Assembly (NCBI GenBank): GCA_964464035.1
Contig: CAYXEN010000024.1
Span: 1 to 32,876, forward strand
DNA from: CAYXEN01 sp964464035
Lineage (GTDB): Bacteria; Krumholzibacteriota; Krumholzibacteriia; WVZY01
DNA length: 32,876 nucleotides
Direction of reading: 5' to 3'
Part shown: one piece after another, positions 14,005 through 22,090 of the stretch
Numbering within the stretch: the stretch's first letter is position 1
How the letters are laid out: each line of letters starts with the position of its first letter
Position numbers and translations under genes: made by a program
Notes under the pieces: generated by a model
Seen by the model: the letters and a program-made list of their open reading frames with translations, nothing else
The model's database searches: none
What the model was told of the DNA's origin: nothing

Positions 14005-15861
14005 CTATTCGGCTTTGATGAATATCTTCAATTGTTCACCGGGACGAATGATCGATCGAGGAGTCTTCCGGTTCCAGACGAGAAGATCGCTCACGCGGAC
14101 TTTGAATCTCCTGCTGATCTTGTACAACGTATCCCCGGGTTTGACCACGTAGCTCTTCTTGACGTATCCCGCTCCCGAGGGCACGCGGGAGTGGGAAGGT
14201 CCCACGACCTTGGAGACGTCGAAAGACTTCGGGACGTAGATCTTCAGCTTCTGCCCGGGATATATGTAGGACCTGTAGGAGAGGTTGTTCCACAACCTGA
14301 TCTTGCGGGCGCTCGTATGAAACAGTTCGGCTATCTCGCCGAGGGTGTCGTGGTCCTTTACGAGATACTTGACGGATTTGTAGCCGGAGGGAACTCCCCC
14401 TTTCCTCGCGTAAGCCTCCAGTTTCCTGCGATCCAGCTTTCGGCGCCTGGTCTTGAAAGCCGGCTTGATGCTGGCCTTCTCAGCGAAATCCCCCTTCATC
14501 GGCACGATCAATGTAGCTCCGGTCCTGATGAGATGCGAATTCCTGATTCCATTGAGCCGCTTGAGCGCGAGCACGGTCGTCCCGTAGTGCCGTGCTATCT
14601 GCGACAGTGTTTCACCCCTCCTGATTCTGTGCTTGCGCCATGTCACCCTCCGAGAAGGAGGGATCGCGTTCAAGCGTTCCATGCACAGGGCGCCCTTGCC
14701 CTTGGGGACCTTGACCGCAACTTCGGTTCGGGGCGGGGTGCACCACCTGAGCAGCTCCGGGTTGAGTTCCCTGATCGTGTGCACGGAAGTATCCGCGGAT
14801 CTTGCTATGAGCTTCAAGTCGGTTGCGTCGGTCACCCTGACGACGTCGAACTGCAAGGGTTCCACCGGTGGAATCTCGAAGCCGTACTTCGCCGGCTCGC
14901 GCATTATATAGAGCGCTGCGAGGAACTTGGGAACGTAACGCTGCGTCTGCTTGGGGAGCTTGAGTTTCCAGAAGTCTTCGGTCTTCTGCCGGACGATGGC
15001 CCTGGCGACACGGTATTCTCCGGCGTTGTAGGCGGCGAGCGCGAGAAACCAGTCGTTCCACAACGCGTACAGGTCCTTCAAGTAATTGCCCGCCGCGTAG
15101 GTGGAAGCGACGATGTCCCTGCGTTCGTCCAGCCACCAGTTTATGCGAAGCCCGTAAATCCTCCCGGTGCCGGCCAGAAACTGCCATGGGCCCACCGCCT
15201 TGGCCCGGGATCGAGCTTTCATGTTGAAGCCGCTCTCTATGACCGGTATGCAGATCAGCGATGATGGCAGATCGAGTTCGCGCAGGATCTCTTCGATGAT
15301 CGGCCTGTAGCGATCCATGCGCGTGAGATTGCGTGCGAACCTCTTCTTGCCGGGGCCGGTGAAGTACTTGATCCAGAATTCTATCCGCTTGTCTTCGATG
15401 TACGGGAATACGGTGTCGGCGGCGGTCGCGTGCATGGAGTCGATGGCGGAAGCGGTCGGTTCGGGCCAAGCAAAGAGCGAAAGAGCCATACTGTCGACGA
15501 GACTCAGATACTCGTGCCGATACTCGCGCGAAATGGCAAGTGAGTCCAGCCTGGCCAGTTCCTCTTGGATGAAGATTATCCGGCGGTCGGATCTCTTGTC
15601 GGGATGGTGTTCCAGGAACGAGGAGATGTCGTCGTCGAGCGAGTCCCTTGCGGCCAGGAAACCGCCCACGTCTCCAAATTCGAGCAGGGCGACCGTGGAG
15701 TCCAATCTGGTCTGAAAGAGCTCGGGCTTGCCCGAATCATCGCCGTTGTAATCGAGCGGGAACGATTCCCGCGCGGGCTCGCCGGCTCTGTGCATGGGAG
15801 ACAGGGTGCTGCAGCCGGCCGTCCACAAGATGATCAATGACAACAAGTAGCGTTTTCGCAT
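14005..15861 (-). CDS. mltD: MltD-type lytic transglycosylase lipoprotein with three LysM domains
   Basis: A 618-residue envelope lipoprotein that cleaves peptidoglycan with 1,6-anhydro product formation. A lipoprotein signal (LIILWTAGC, lipidated Cys near 17) precedes an acidic region, then the transglycosylase domain with catalytic Glu209 in PVIESGFN and the family blocks AVGPWQFL and ALAAYNAGEYRV. Three LysM peptidoglycan-binding repeats follow at about 408-455 (RRGETLSQIARHYG), 497-545 (KDHDTLGEIAELFH) and 569-616 (KPGDTLYKISRRF). The start at 15861 is set by the signal peptide; the in-frame ATG at 15933 lies within the promoter. A sigma-54 motif 57 bases upstream links it to the regulatory island, so it may open the wall for a flagellum or other envelope machine. 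That link is inferred. Confidence 0.92.
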   Translation of the reverse strand: MRKRYLLSLIILWTAGCSTLSPMHRAGEPARESFPLDYNGDDSGKPELFQTRLDSTVALLEFGDVGGFLAARDSLDDDISSFLEHHPDKRSDRRIIFIQEELARLDSLAISREYRHEYLSLVDSMALSLFAWPEPTASAIDSMHATAADTVFPYIEDKRIEFWIKYFTGPGKKRFARNLTRMDRYRPIIEEILRELDLPSSLICIPVIESGFNMKARSRAKAVGPWQFLAGTGRIYGLRINWWLDERRDIVASTYAAGNYLKDLYALWNDWFLALAAYNAGEYRVARAIVRQKTEDFWKLKLPKQTQRYVPKFLAALYIMREPAKYGFEIPPVEPLQFDVVRVTDATDLKLIARSADTSVHTIRELNPELLRWCTPPRTEVAVKVPKGKGALCMERLNAIPPSRRVTWRKHRIRRGETLSQIARHYGTTVLALKRLNGIRNSHLIRTGATLIVPMKGDFAEKASIKPAFKTRRRKLDRRKLEAYARKGGVPSGYKSVKYLVKDHDTLGEIAELFHTSARKIRLWNNLSYRSYIYPGQKLKIYVPKSFDVSKVVGPSHSRVPSGAGYVKKSYVVKPGDTLYKISRRFKVRVSDLLVWNRKTPRSIIRPGEQLKIFIKAE

Positions 15862-15916
15862 GATGCTTTCGATAGGGTGCCTCCGGGATTCGACCGCGTA
15901 TTGTGGGTAGTTTAGC

Positions 15917-15932
15917 TGCAAAATGCAAGCCA
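15917..15932 (-). promoter_or_regulatory. Sigma-54 promoter (minus strand) before mltD
   Basis: Read on the minus strand from 15932: TGGCTTG-CATT-TTGCA. GG and GC are exact with N10 spacing, and only one position departs from TGGCAYR-N4-TTGC. The expected start near 15906 leaves a leader of about 45 bases to the mltD ATG. Confidence 0.7.
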
Positions 15933-15990
15933 AAAGATATCGCCTGGCCGCGACGCCGAATTTAACAGTGGAAAGCGAAGCCGTAAATAA

Positions 15991-15999
15991 TGTATAATC
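15991..15999 (+). promoter_or_regulatory. Putative -10 element (TGTATAATC) for the GGDEF gene
   Basis: A perfect TATAAT at 15993-15998 with no clear -35. A start near 16005 gives a leader of about 40 bases and excludes the in-frame ATG at 16000. Confidence 0.5.
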
Positions 16000-16044
16000 A
16001 TGCGGGAAAACAGCCTTACATGTGACATTCTAGAAGGTATGAAA

Positions 16045-17373
16045 ATGCGCACCTTTGAAACAGACTACAGATACCTTCTGCAGAATCTGATCCCTTTCAA
16101 TCGCCTGCAGCCCTTCAGGAGGCGCAGCATCGGAAGGGTCCTCAAAGCAGGCTCGAGATCCGACATCCGCCGCGAAGCCGTATACGCATTGGAAGAACTC
16201 GCAAGGAGATCCTTCTGGCGCAGGGAAGAACCCAGGCATGAAAAAGACGGAGTCGTTCTCACCTATGCGCGCAACGACGGCACGAGATTCATCCGGCTTT
16301 TCATACCAGGCGCGGAATGGCCCGACCTGGAGCGAAGTTTGGCTGCTCGAAGCCCGAAGGAAGAGCGAAGAGAGGAGAGGAGCCCCGCCGCCGCGCCTCC
16401 CGTTTCGCTGTCCGGTTTCCCCGAGCTTCTGAGGTCGTTCGCGGTGGACCTCAAGAACGGCGCTCTGCCGAACCGGCTGATCCTGCTCTGTTCACACCTC
16501 GAGAAATTGTTCGGTCTCCGGAGGGTCTCCTTCCGCGTGCTCGAAGGAAAGCTGGTGGGAGCTCCGGCGGAGGACGACCATTTGAGCGTTCTACACCCCG
16601 GCCGAGCGGAGAATGATCCCGATATCCGTGAGCTGGAGAAGTTCGGCGGCGAACCCCGGCCTGTGGTCAGAAAGACTGCGCAGGGCCTTGAGCCGGGCGC
16701 GGCGAGAACGATATCCGCCGTCTGCGCGGTCCATGTCCTGGGTGATTTCTGGGGGGTGGTGGAAATCGCCGCTGAGGGCGGCACGGATCCGGGAAAACTC
16801 GAAACGATGGCCCGTACCGCCTCGGGCGTGATCGCTCAAGTGATCGAGAACAGCATCAGGCTCGAGGAGCTCGTGTCGGTGGACAAGCTTACAGGCATCT
16901 TCAACCGGCGCTTCTACGACATGCAGCTTCCCATAGAGGTTGAACGTGCGACGAGAGCGGGGAGCAAGCTGTCGATGATTCTTCTCGACATCGACGATTT
17001 CAAGCAGATCAACGACGAGCTGGGACACAAGAAAGGGGACGAAGCGCTGGTTGTGGTCGCGGGGGTCATCAAGAAGCACTTGCGGAAGATCGACCTGCCC
17101 TTCCGCTACGGGGGCGAGGAATTCGTGATTCTCTTGCCGGGAACCGCGCATCACGAGGCGATCCACACCGCGGAAAGGTTGAGGAGCAAGCTGAGCGAAT
17201 ACAGGGGATTCAAGGACGAAGCGGGGAATCCGCGGAGAATCACGGCCAGTTTCGGTATAGCAGTGTTCCCGGATCACGCCTCGAACGGAGAGGAACTCTT
17301 CATCCTGGCGGATCGCGCGATGTTCCGCGCCAAGAAGCTCGGGAAGAACAGGATAGAGATCTTCAGGCAATAG
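16045..17373 (+). CDS. GGDEF-domain diguanylate cyclase
   Basis: A 442-residue soluble protein that should make cyclic di-GMP from two GTP. The C-terminal GGDEF domain (about 285-442) contains DKLTGIFNRRF, DIDDFKQINDELGH and the active signature RYGGEEF (GGEEF at 356-360). The inhibitory site RKID (347-350) lies exactly five residues upstream, so product feedback is expected. The N-terminal 280 residues include a GAF-like sensory region (about 145-275). No membrane segment is seen. ATG 16045 is preferred because AGAAGG lies about eight bases before it; ATG 16039 and 16000 are in frame but too close to the ribosome-binding site or the promoter. A PilZ receptor is encoded at 3735. The ComEC gene follows after 26 bases. 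Confidence 0.92.
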   Translation: MRTFETDYRYLLQNLIPFNRLQPFRRRSIGRVLKAGSRSDIRREAVYALEELARRSFWRREEPRHEKDGVVLTYARNDGTRFIRLFIPGAEWPDLERSLAARSPKEERREERSPAAAPPVSLSGFPELLRSFAVDLKNGALPNRLILLCSHLEKLFGLRRVSFRVLEGKLVGAPAEDDHLSVLHPGRAENDPDIRELEKFGGEPRPVVRKTAQGLEPGAARTISAVCAVHVLGDFWGVVEIAAEGGTDPGKLETMARTASGVIAQVIENSIRLEELVSVDKLTGIFNRRFYDMQLPIEVERATRAGSKLSMILLDIDDFKQINDELGHKKGDEALVVVAGVIKKHLRKIDLPFRYGGEEFVILLPGTAHHEAIHTAERLRSKLSEYRGFKDEAGNPRRITASFGIAVFPDHASNGEELFILADRAMFRAKKLGKNRIEIFRQ

Positions 17374-17399
17374 CCCTCCCAAGAACGGGGTGATGTGAT

Positions 17400-18884
17400 G
17401 TGGTGTGGGTGGCGATACTCGCCATAGCGGCGGGAGTGGATGGGAACCTCCTTCTATCGATCTCGACTGCATTTCTTTTCATTCAACGCGCCGCGGCGCG
17501 TAGACGCGCCGTCTCTGCGCTTGTAGCCTTGGCGATCGTGGCGGCCGCTTTCTTCCTGGGTCGCGATGCGCGAAGGAGGGAAGAGGATCGCATCGAAGCC
17601 TCGAAGCGGTTGCTGGCCGGCATCGAGGGGCGGAAAAGACCCTTGACGGGTTGGGTGGCGGATTTCCCGCAGGAGAAGTTCGGGCGCGAATACTTCCAGT
17701 TGAGAATCCGATCCGGTCTATCCGTCGTGAGGTTCAGAGCGAGTTGCCCCTATACCGCCCTGGACTACGGAGATTCAGTGCGTATCACGCGCTACCGCCT
17801 GGCTTCCTCGATGCGGACGGGAACGCGAGCTTCCGGCGCATGGAAGAGGGTGGATCTCGATGAGATTGAAATCGAACGAAGGATACAAGCCCGGCGGATC
17901 GCAAAGCCGGGGGGATGGAAGGGAAGCGTGCCGGTTCGTTTCCTGTTCTGGCCGATCCACCGTTCCATGAGGGAAGCTTTACAGCGCCGAATGGGCCGGC
18001 ATGCTCAGGTTCCGCTGGCATTGACATTGGGCGAGAAGAGAGGGCTCCCACGCAGCCTGACCAACGATCTGAGGCGATTGGGCATAAGCCACCTGTTCGC
18101 CCTGAGCGGGATGCACCTTGGCTTGGTTGGCATCATCGTGTTCTGCATTTTCTCCCTCCTGGCCCCCCTGAGGTCGTTCCTCATCCTTGTCGTTCTAGGT
18201 ATATACGTAGGCACGGCGGGGAATTTGGCCTCCCTGCAAAGGGCTTTCGCGATGGTCGTCGCGGCCTCGGCAGGCAGGTTCGTGCAGAGGGCAGTGTGCC
18301 CGGAAACGCTTGTCGGGGACGCCGTCTTCGCGTTGCTCGTCGTCGATCCGATGGATCTCTATTCGGTCGGCCTGCAAATGTCGTTCGCCGCTACTTTCGC
18401 CGTAATGAGGAGCCTGAGGCGAACCCGCCGCAAAAGGTGCGGTTCTGCTTCGAGGCGCGTGCGCAAGCTGCTGCTCACGCTCCGCACCGGTTTATACGCG
18501 CAGGCGTTCATCGCTCCCGTCTCTCTTTATTATTTTGGAGGAGTCAGCCTTTTTTCAGCCCCGGCGACGGTCGTATTCCTGCCAGTCGTCTTCGCGATCA
18601 TGAGCGCAACTTTCGCTGGATGCATGCTGGAGCTGCTCCTGCCGCACGTTTCGGAGATGTGGTTCGATGCTTTGAGCGATCTCGTCCGCTTTTTCGGTTT
18701 TTCCCTGCATGCGATAGCCTCGCAGGTGCCGCCCCCGCTTCATTTCAGAACCCCGAACCTGCTGCTGTGCTACTCGGGTCTTCTGATCCTGACCGGCGGA
18801 AATATGAAGCCGGCGCGTGCAATAGCCGGTATGACGGCGCTGGCCGCGTCCTTCGTCGTCGGCTCTCCCGTTTTTCCGTTCTGA
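17400..18884 (+). CDS. ComEC/Rec2-family membrane protein lacking the beta-lactamase-like domain
   Basis: An inner-membrane channel-type protein related to ComEC, which takes single-stranded DNA into the cytoplasm during transformation. About 494 residues. N-terminal helices are followed by a soluble OB-like region (about 70-170) and a polytopic competence domain with the signature GISHLFALSGMHLGL (about 222-236) and ASLQRAF. It ends after the last membrane helices, without the C-terminal metallo-beta-lactamase-like domain of the long forms; the stop at 18882 shows no obvious frameshift. Shorter ComEC proteins occur in several phyla. The start is GTG 17400 with GGGGTGA upstream; the adjacent GTG 17403 is equally possible. 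Likely cotranscribed with the cyclase. No other competence gene is present, so transformation is not shown. Confidence 0.85.
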   Translation: MVWVAILAIAAGVDGNLLLSISTAFLFIQRAAARRRAVSALVALAIVAAAFFLGRDARRREEDRIEASKRLLAGIEGRKRPLTGWVADFPQEKFGREYFQLRIRSGLSVVRFRASCPYTALDYGDSVRITRYRLASSMRTGTRASGAWKRVDLDEIEIERRIQARRIAKPGGWKGSVPVRFLFWPIHRSMREALQRRMGRHAQVPLALTLGEKRGLPRSLTNDLRRLGISHLFALSGMHLGLVGIIVFCIFSLLAPLRSFLILVVLGIYVGTAGNLASLQRAFAMVVAASAGRFVQRAVCPETLVGDAVFALLVVDPMDLYSVGLQMSFAATFAVMRSLRRTRRKRCGSASRRVRKLLLTLRTGLYAQAFIAPVSLYYFGGVSLFSAPATVVFLPVVFAIMSATFAGCMLELLLPHVSEMWFDALSDLVRFFGFSLHAIASQVPPPLHFRTPNLLLCYSGLLILTGGNMKPARAIAGMTALAASFVVGSPVFPF

Positions 18885-18927
18885 ACGCTTGCCGAAAATC
18901 TTTTTTGGTGCAGGCCGATTCGATTGA

Positions 18928-18936
18928 TGATATATT
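18928..18936 (+). promoter_or_regulatory. Putative extended -10 promoter for the purine operon
   Basis: TGA-TATATT (TATATT at 18931-18936) is an extended -10. The predicted start near 18943 gives a 20-base leader to TTG 18963 containing AAAGGA. No convincing -35 is present. Confidence 0.4.
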
Positions 18937-18962
18937 ACATGCTCGATAGAAAGGAACGGGCG

Positions 18963-19601
18963 TTGATACGCGAAGATGCTTGCAGAGTCGTGGTATTCGC
19001 GTCGGGGACGGGGACGAACTTTCGCGCCATCGCCGAGGCTTGTTCGAGGCCCGGCTTTCCCGCAAGAGTCGCCGGGCTGATAAGCGACAATCCGGAGGCG
19101 GGGGCCCTGAGAATAGCGGAGGAGTTCGGCGTTCGAAGCCTCGTCTTTCCCGTTCGATGCGGCAAGGGGAAGTTGCCGCGCGAGGATGAACAGGCGATGG
19201 CCGATGCATGCAGGGAACTGGGAGCGGACTTGATCGCCCTCGCCGGGTTCATGCGGATATTGAAGGGCCCGCTGCTCGATGCTTACGAAGGGAGGATAAT
19301 CAACATCCACCCCGCGTTGCTTCCCAGCTTCAAGGGCCTGCACGCGCAGCGGCAGGCGATCGAGTACGGCGTCAAGATAGCGGGATGCACGGTGCATTTC
19401 GTGGACCGTTCGATCGACGGTGGAGCGATCATTCTGCAGAGCGCCGTGCCCGTGGACGACGAGGACGACGAGGAGAGCTTGAAGCAAAAGATCCTGCGCG
19501 AGGAACACAGGATATACGTGGAAGCGATAAGACTCTTTGCGCTGGGCAGGCTCTATGTCGAAGGCCGGAGAGTCAGAATACGAGGATCCGAAGAAGAATA
19601 G
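18963..19601 (+). CDS. purN: Phosphoribosylglycinamide formyltransferase (GART 1)
   Basis: Transfers a formyl group from 10-formyltetrahydrofolate to GAR in purine synthesis. The Rossmann-like formyltransferase domain shows VVVFASGTGTNFRAIAEA, the catalytic block RIINIHPALLPSFKG (Asn and His) and VHFVDRSIDGGAII, whose first Asp completes the triad. TTG 18963 is preferred: AAAGGA lies seven bases upstream and the resulting 212 residues equal the usual PurN length. In-frame ATG codons at 18927 and 18939 overlap or adjoin the likely -10 box. It heads purN-purC-purH-guaA, with purC beginning 15 bases after its stop. Confidence 0.93.
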   Translation: MIREDACRVVVFASGTGTNFRAIAEACSRPGFPARVAGLISDNPEAGALRIAEEFGVRSLVFPVRCGKGKLPREDEQAMADACRELGADLIALAGFMRILKGPLLDAYEGRIINIHPALLPSFKGLHAQRQAIEYGVKIAGCTVHFVDRSIDGGAIILQSAVPVDDEDDEESLKQKILREEHRIYVEAIRLFALGRLYVEGRRVRIRGSEEE

Positions 19602-19616
19602 GTCGAGGAGGGTGAT

Positions 19617-20504
19617 ATGCTTGAAACGTTGCACAGCACCGAGGATCTCGGGTTGAAGCCCGACATGAGCGGAAAGGTTCGGGACATCTTCGACCTCGGT
19701 GACAAGCTGCTCATAGTTGCGACCGACAGGATCAGTGCGTACGATTCGATCCTTCCCGACCCGATCCCCGGCAAGGGCATCATTCTCACCAAGATGACCC
19801 TCGGCTGGTACGAGTTCTTCGGAGACGACCTCAAGACTCATTTCATATCCGCCGACGTCGCCGACTATCCTGCTCCTTTCAATGGGAAGGGAGAGCTCGA
19901 GGGACGGAGCATGCTGGTGCGCAAGGCGGAAAGAATCGACATCGAGTGCGTGGTGAGGGGGTATCTCGCCGGTTCCGCTTGGAAAGAGTACAGAGAAAAG
20001 GGCAGCGTGTGCGGGATCACAGTAGCTCCGGGGCTCGAGGAGGCATCAAAACTCGATGAGCCCGTTTTCACGCCGGCCACCAAAGCCGAGTCCGGCCACG
20101 ACGAGAACATTTCCTTCGAACGAATGTGCGAGATCGTTTCCCGATCTACCGCCGAAAAGGTACGTGAGACCAGCATAGCGATATACGCGGCGGCTCGCGA
20201 CTACGCTCTGGAGCGGGGAATCATCCTCGCGGACACGAAGTTCGAGTTCGGCTCGATAGCCGGTGAGATTCACTTGATAGACGAACTCCTTTCCCCCGAC
20301 TCATCGCGATTCTGGCCGGCCGAGCATTACAGCCCGGGACGGTCCCAACTGAGTTTCGACAAGCAGTACGTTCGAGATTACCTCGATCGAATCGGCTGGG
20401 ACCACAACCCTCCGGCGCCTGCATTGCCGGCCGACGTGATAGAACGAACCAGGGAAAGGTACGCCGAGGCGTGCGCGATGTTGTTCCCGCACATAAAGAT
20501 TTGA
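19617..20504 (+). CDS. purC: SAICAR synthetase
   Basis: Joins CAIR and aspartate with ATP to form SAICAR, a middle step of IMP synthesis. At 295 residues it resembles the longer, yeast-like PurC class. The family blocks are SGKVRDIFDLGDKLLIVATDR, here split as GKVRDIF and VATDRISAYD, then ECVVRGYLAGSAWKEY, TKAESGHDENIS, and ADTKFEFG near residue 200. The C-terminal block WPAEHYSPGRSQLSFDKQ completes the match. ATG 19617 has GAGGAGGGTG just before it. The purH gene starts 13 bases after its stop. Confidence 0.95.
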   Translation: MLETLHSTEDLGLKPDMSGKVRDIFDLGDKLLIVATDRISAYDSILPDPIPGKGIILTKMTLGWYEFFGDDLKTHFISADVADYPAPFNGKGELEGRSMLVRKAERIDIECVVRGYLAGSAWKEYREKGSVCGITVAPGLEEASKLDEPVFTPATKAESGHDENISFERMCEIVSRSTAEKVRETSIAIYAAARDYALERGIILADTKFEFGSIAGEIHLIDELLSPDSSRFWPAEHYSPGRSQLSFDKQYVRDYLDRIGWDHNPPAPALPADVIERTRERYAEACAMLFPHIKI

Positions 20505-20517
20505 AGGGTGGCATGAC

Positions 20518-22071
20518 ATGAACGAGAAAACCGCCTTGATAAGCGTGACGGACAAGAAAGGGCTGGATAGTTTCGCCAAGGTGCTCAAGGGGAGCGGTTA
20601 TTCGATTCTTGCCTCATCGGGAACCAAGAAGTACCTCGAGGGCGTCGGAGTGGAAGCAGAGGAGATAGCCGAATATACGCGAAGCCCCGAGATCCTCGGC
20701 GGCAGGGTGAAGACTCTGCATCCGAAGATACACGGCGGCATCCTGGCGGACCGCGACGATGCCGAGCACGTATCGGCGCTGACGGATGCAGGGATCAGGC
20801 CGATAGACGTAGTGATAGTCAACTTGTATCCTTTCAGGGAGAAATACGCTTCAGGCGCGCTGACCGAGCGCGAGATGATAGAATTCATAGACATAGGCGG
20901 AGTCGCCCTGATAAGGGCCGCGGCCAAGAACTTTCTCCACGTTGCGATAGTCACTTCGCCCGATCAATACGCCGTGGTGGCGGAAGAAATAGAATCGAGG
21001 GGCAGGATCACCCTTGAAACGAGAAGGCGACTGGCGTCGGAAGCCTTCAGGCTGACATCCGCCTACGACGCGTCCATAGTCGAGTTTTTCGCGGACATTT
21101 CGCCGAGTGAGGACCTGCCGGATGTCTTTCCCATCGGTTGCCTCAAGGAGAAGACCGTGAGGTACGGTGAAAACCCGCACCAGAAAGCAGCCCTCTACAG
21201 GGCACAAAAGCGCTCCTACCTGCTCGATTGCATACAGCACCAGGGCAAGGAACTCTCCTTCAACAATTACATAGACATAGTCGGTGCCTTCTCGCTTGCT
21301 CGCGATCTCGGTGCTGGCGGGGTCGGGATAATCAAGCACACGAACCCCTGCGGTGCGGCGCTCAAGCGGGATCTCCTCTCATCGTTCAAGCGGGCCTTGG
21401 CTTGTGATCCGGTGAGCGCCTTCGGCGGAATCGTCGCGGCGAACGGCGTCATAGGAAAAGCCGAAGCGGAAGCGATGCTGGAATTGTTTCTCGAGGTCAT
21501 AATCGCACGCGGTTTCGACGAGAGCGCGCTGGAGGTTTTCGCGCGCAAAAAGAATCTCCGCGTAATATCCATTCCTGAAAGATACTGGGACGACGAGGGT
21601 TCACGCTTCATGGCCCTCTATGTAGCAGGGAGTCTCCTCTACCAGGAGATGGACAAGGGCTTTCCCGAGATGGACCAACTCGAGGTAGTGACTTCGAAAA
21701 AGCCTACAGACGAGGAACTGGAAGCCTGCAAGCTGGCCTGGAAGATAGCGAAGCACGTGAAATCAAACGCCATCGTCATAGCCGACGGCGAGGGTTCGGT
21801 GGGGATCGGGGCGGGCCAGATGAGCCGCGTGGACGCTTCGCGCATCGCCGTTGAGAAAGCGTTGAACGCAGGGTTCGACATAGCAGGCGACGTGGCCGCT
21901 TCTGATGCGTTCTTTCCGTTCCCGGACGGAGTGCTGGAGCTGGCCAAGAAGGGCATCCGCGCTATCATCCAGCCGGGCGGTTCGATAAGAGACAAGCAGG
22001 TGATCGAAGCGGCCGACGAGGCCGGCATAGCCATGATCATGACCGGGCGGAGGCATTTCAGGCACTTGTGA
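20518..22071 (+). CDS. purH: Bifunctional AICAR transformylase/IMP cyclohydrolase
   Basis: Carries out the last two steps to IMP. The N-terminal MGS-like cyclohydrolase domain (about 1-195) has ALISVTDKKGLDSFA, GRVKTLHPKIHGG and VVIVNLYPF. The C-terminal transformylase contains RYGENPHQKAALY, IIKHTNPCGAA, DPVSAFGGIVA, KHVKSNAIV and IGAGQMSRVDA, ending in IIQPGGSIRD and TGRRHFRH. The 517 residues are the normal length. The last bases of the purC-purH gap contain two ATG codons; 20518 starts at the conserved N-terminus. It is followed by guaA after 19 bases, linking IMP formation directly to GMP. Confidence 0.96.
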   Translation: MNEKTALISVTDKKGLDSFAKVLKGSGYSILASSGTKKYLEGVGVEAEEIAEYTRSPEILGGRVKTLHPKIHGGILADRDDAEHVSALTDAGIRPIDVVIVNLYPFREKYASGALTEREMIEFIDIGGVALIRAAAKNFLHVAIVTSPDQYAVVAEEIESRGRITLETRRRLASEAFRLTSAYDASIVEFFADISPSEDLPDVFPIGCLKEKTVRYGENPHQKAALYRAQKRSYLLDCIQHQGKELSFNNYIDIVGAFSLARDLGAGGVGIIKHTNPCGAALKRDLLSSFKRALACDPVSAFGGIVAANGVIGKAEAEAMLELFLEVIIARGFDESALEVFARKKNLRVISIPERYWDDEGSRFMALYVAGSLLYQEMDKGFPEMDQLEVVTSKKPTDEELEACKLAWKIAKHVKSNAIVIADGEGSVGIGAGQMSRVDASRIAVEKALNAGFDIAGDVAASDAFFPFPDGVLELAKKGIRAIIQPGGSIRDKQVIEAADEAGIAMIMTGRRHFRHL

Positions 22072-22090
22072 TGCATGGGGGTGATTCCGT

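Noticed and set aside
18895..18921. AAAA-N15-GCCGATTC before purN
   Set aside because: Weaker match to the sigma-28 consensus, before a housekeeping purine gene with its own extended -10.
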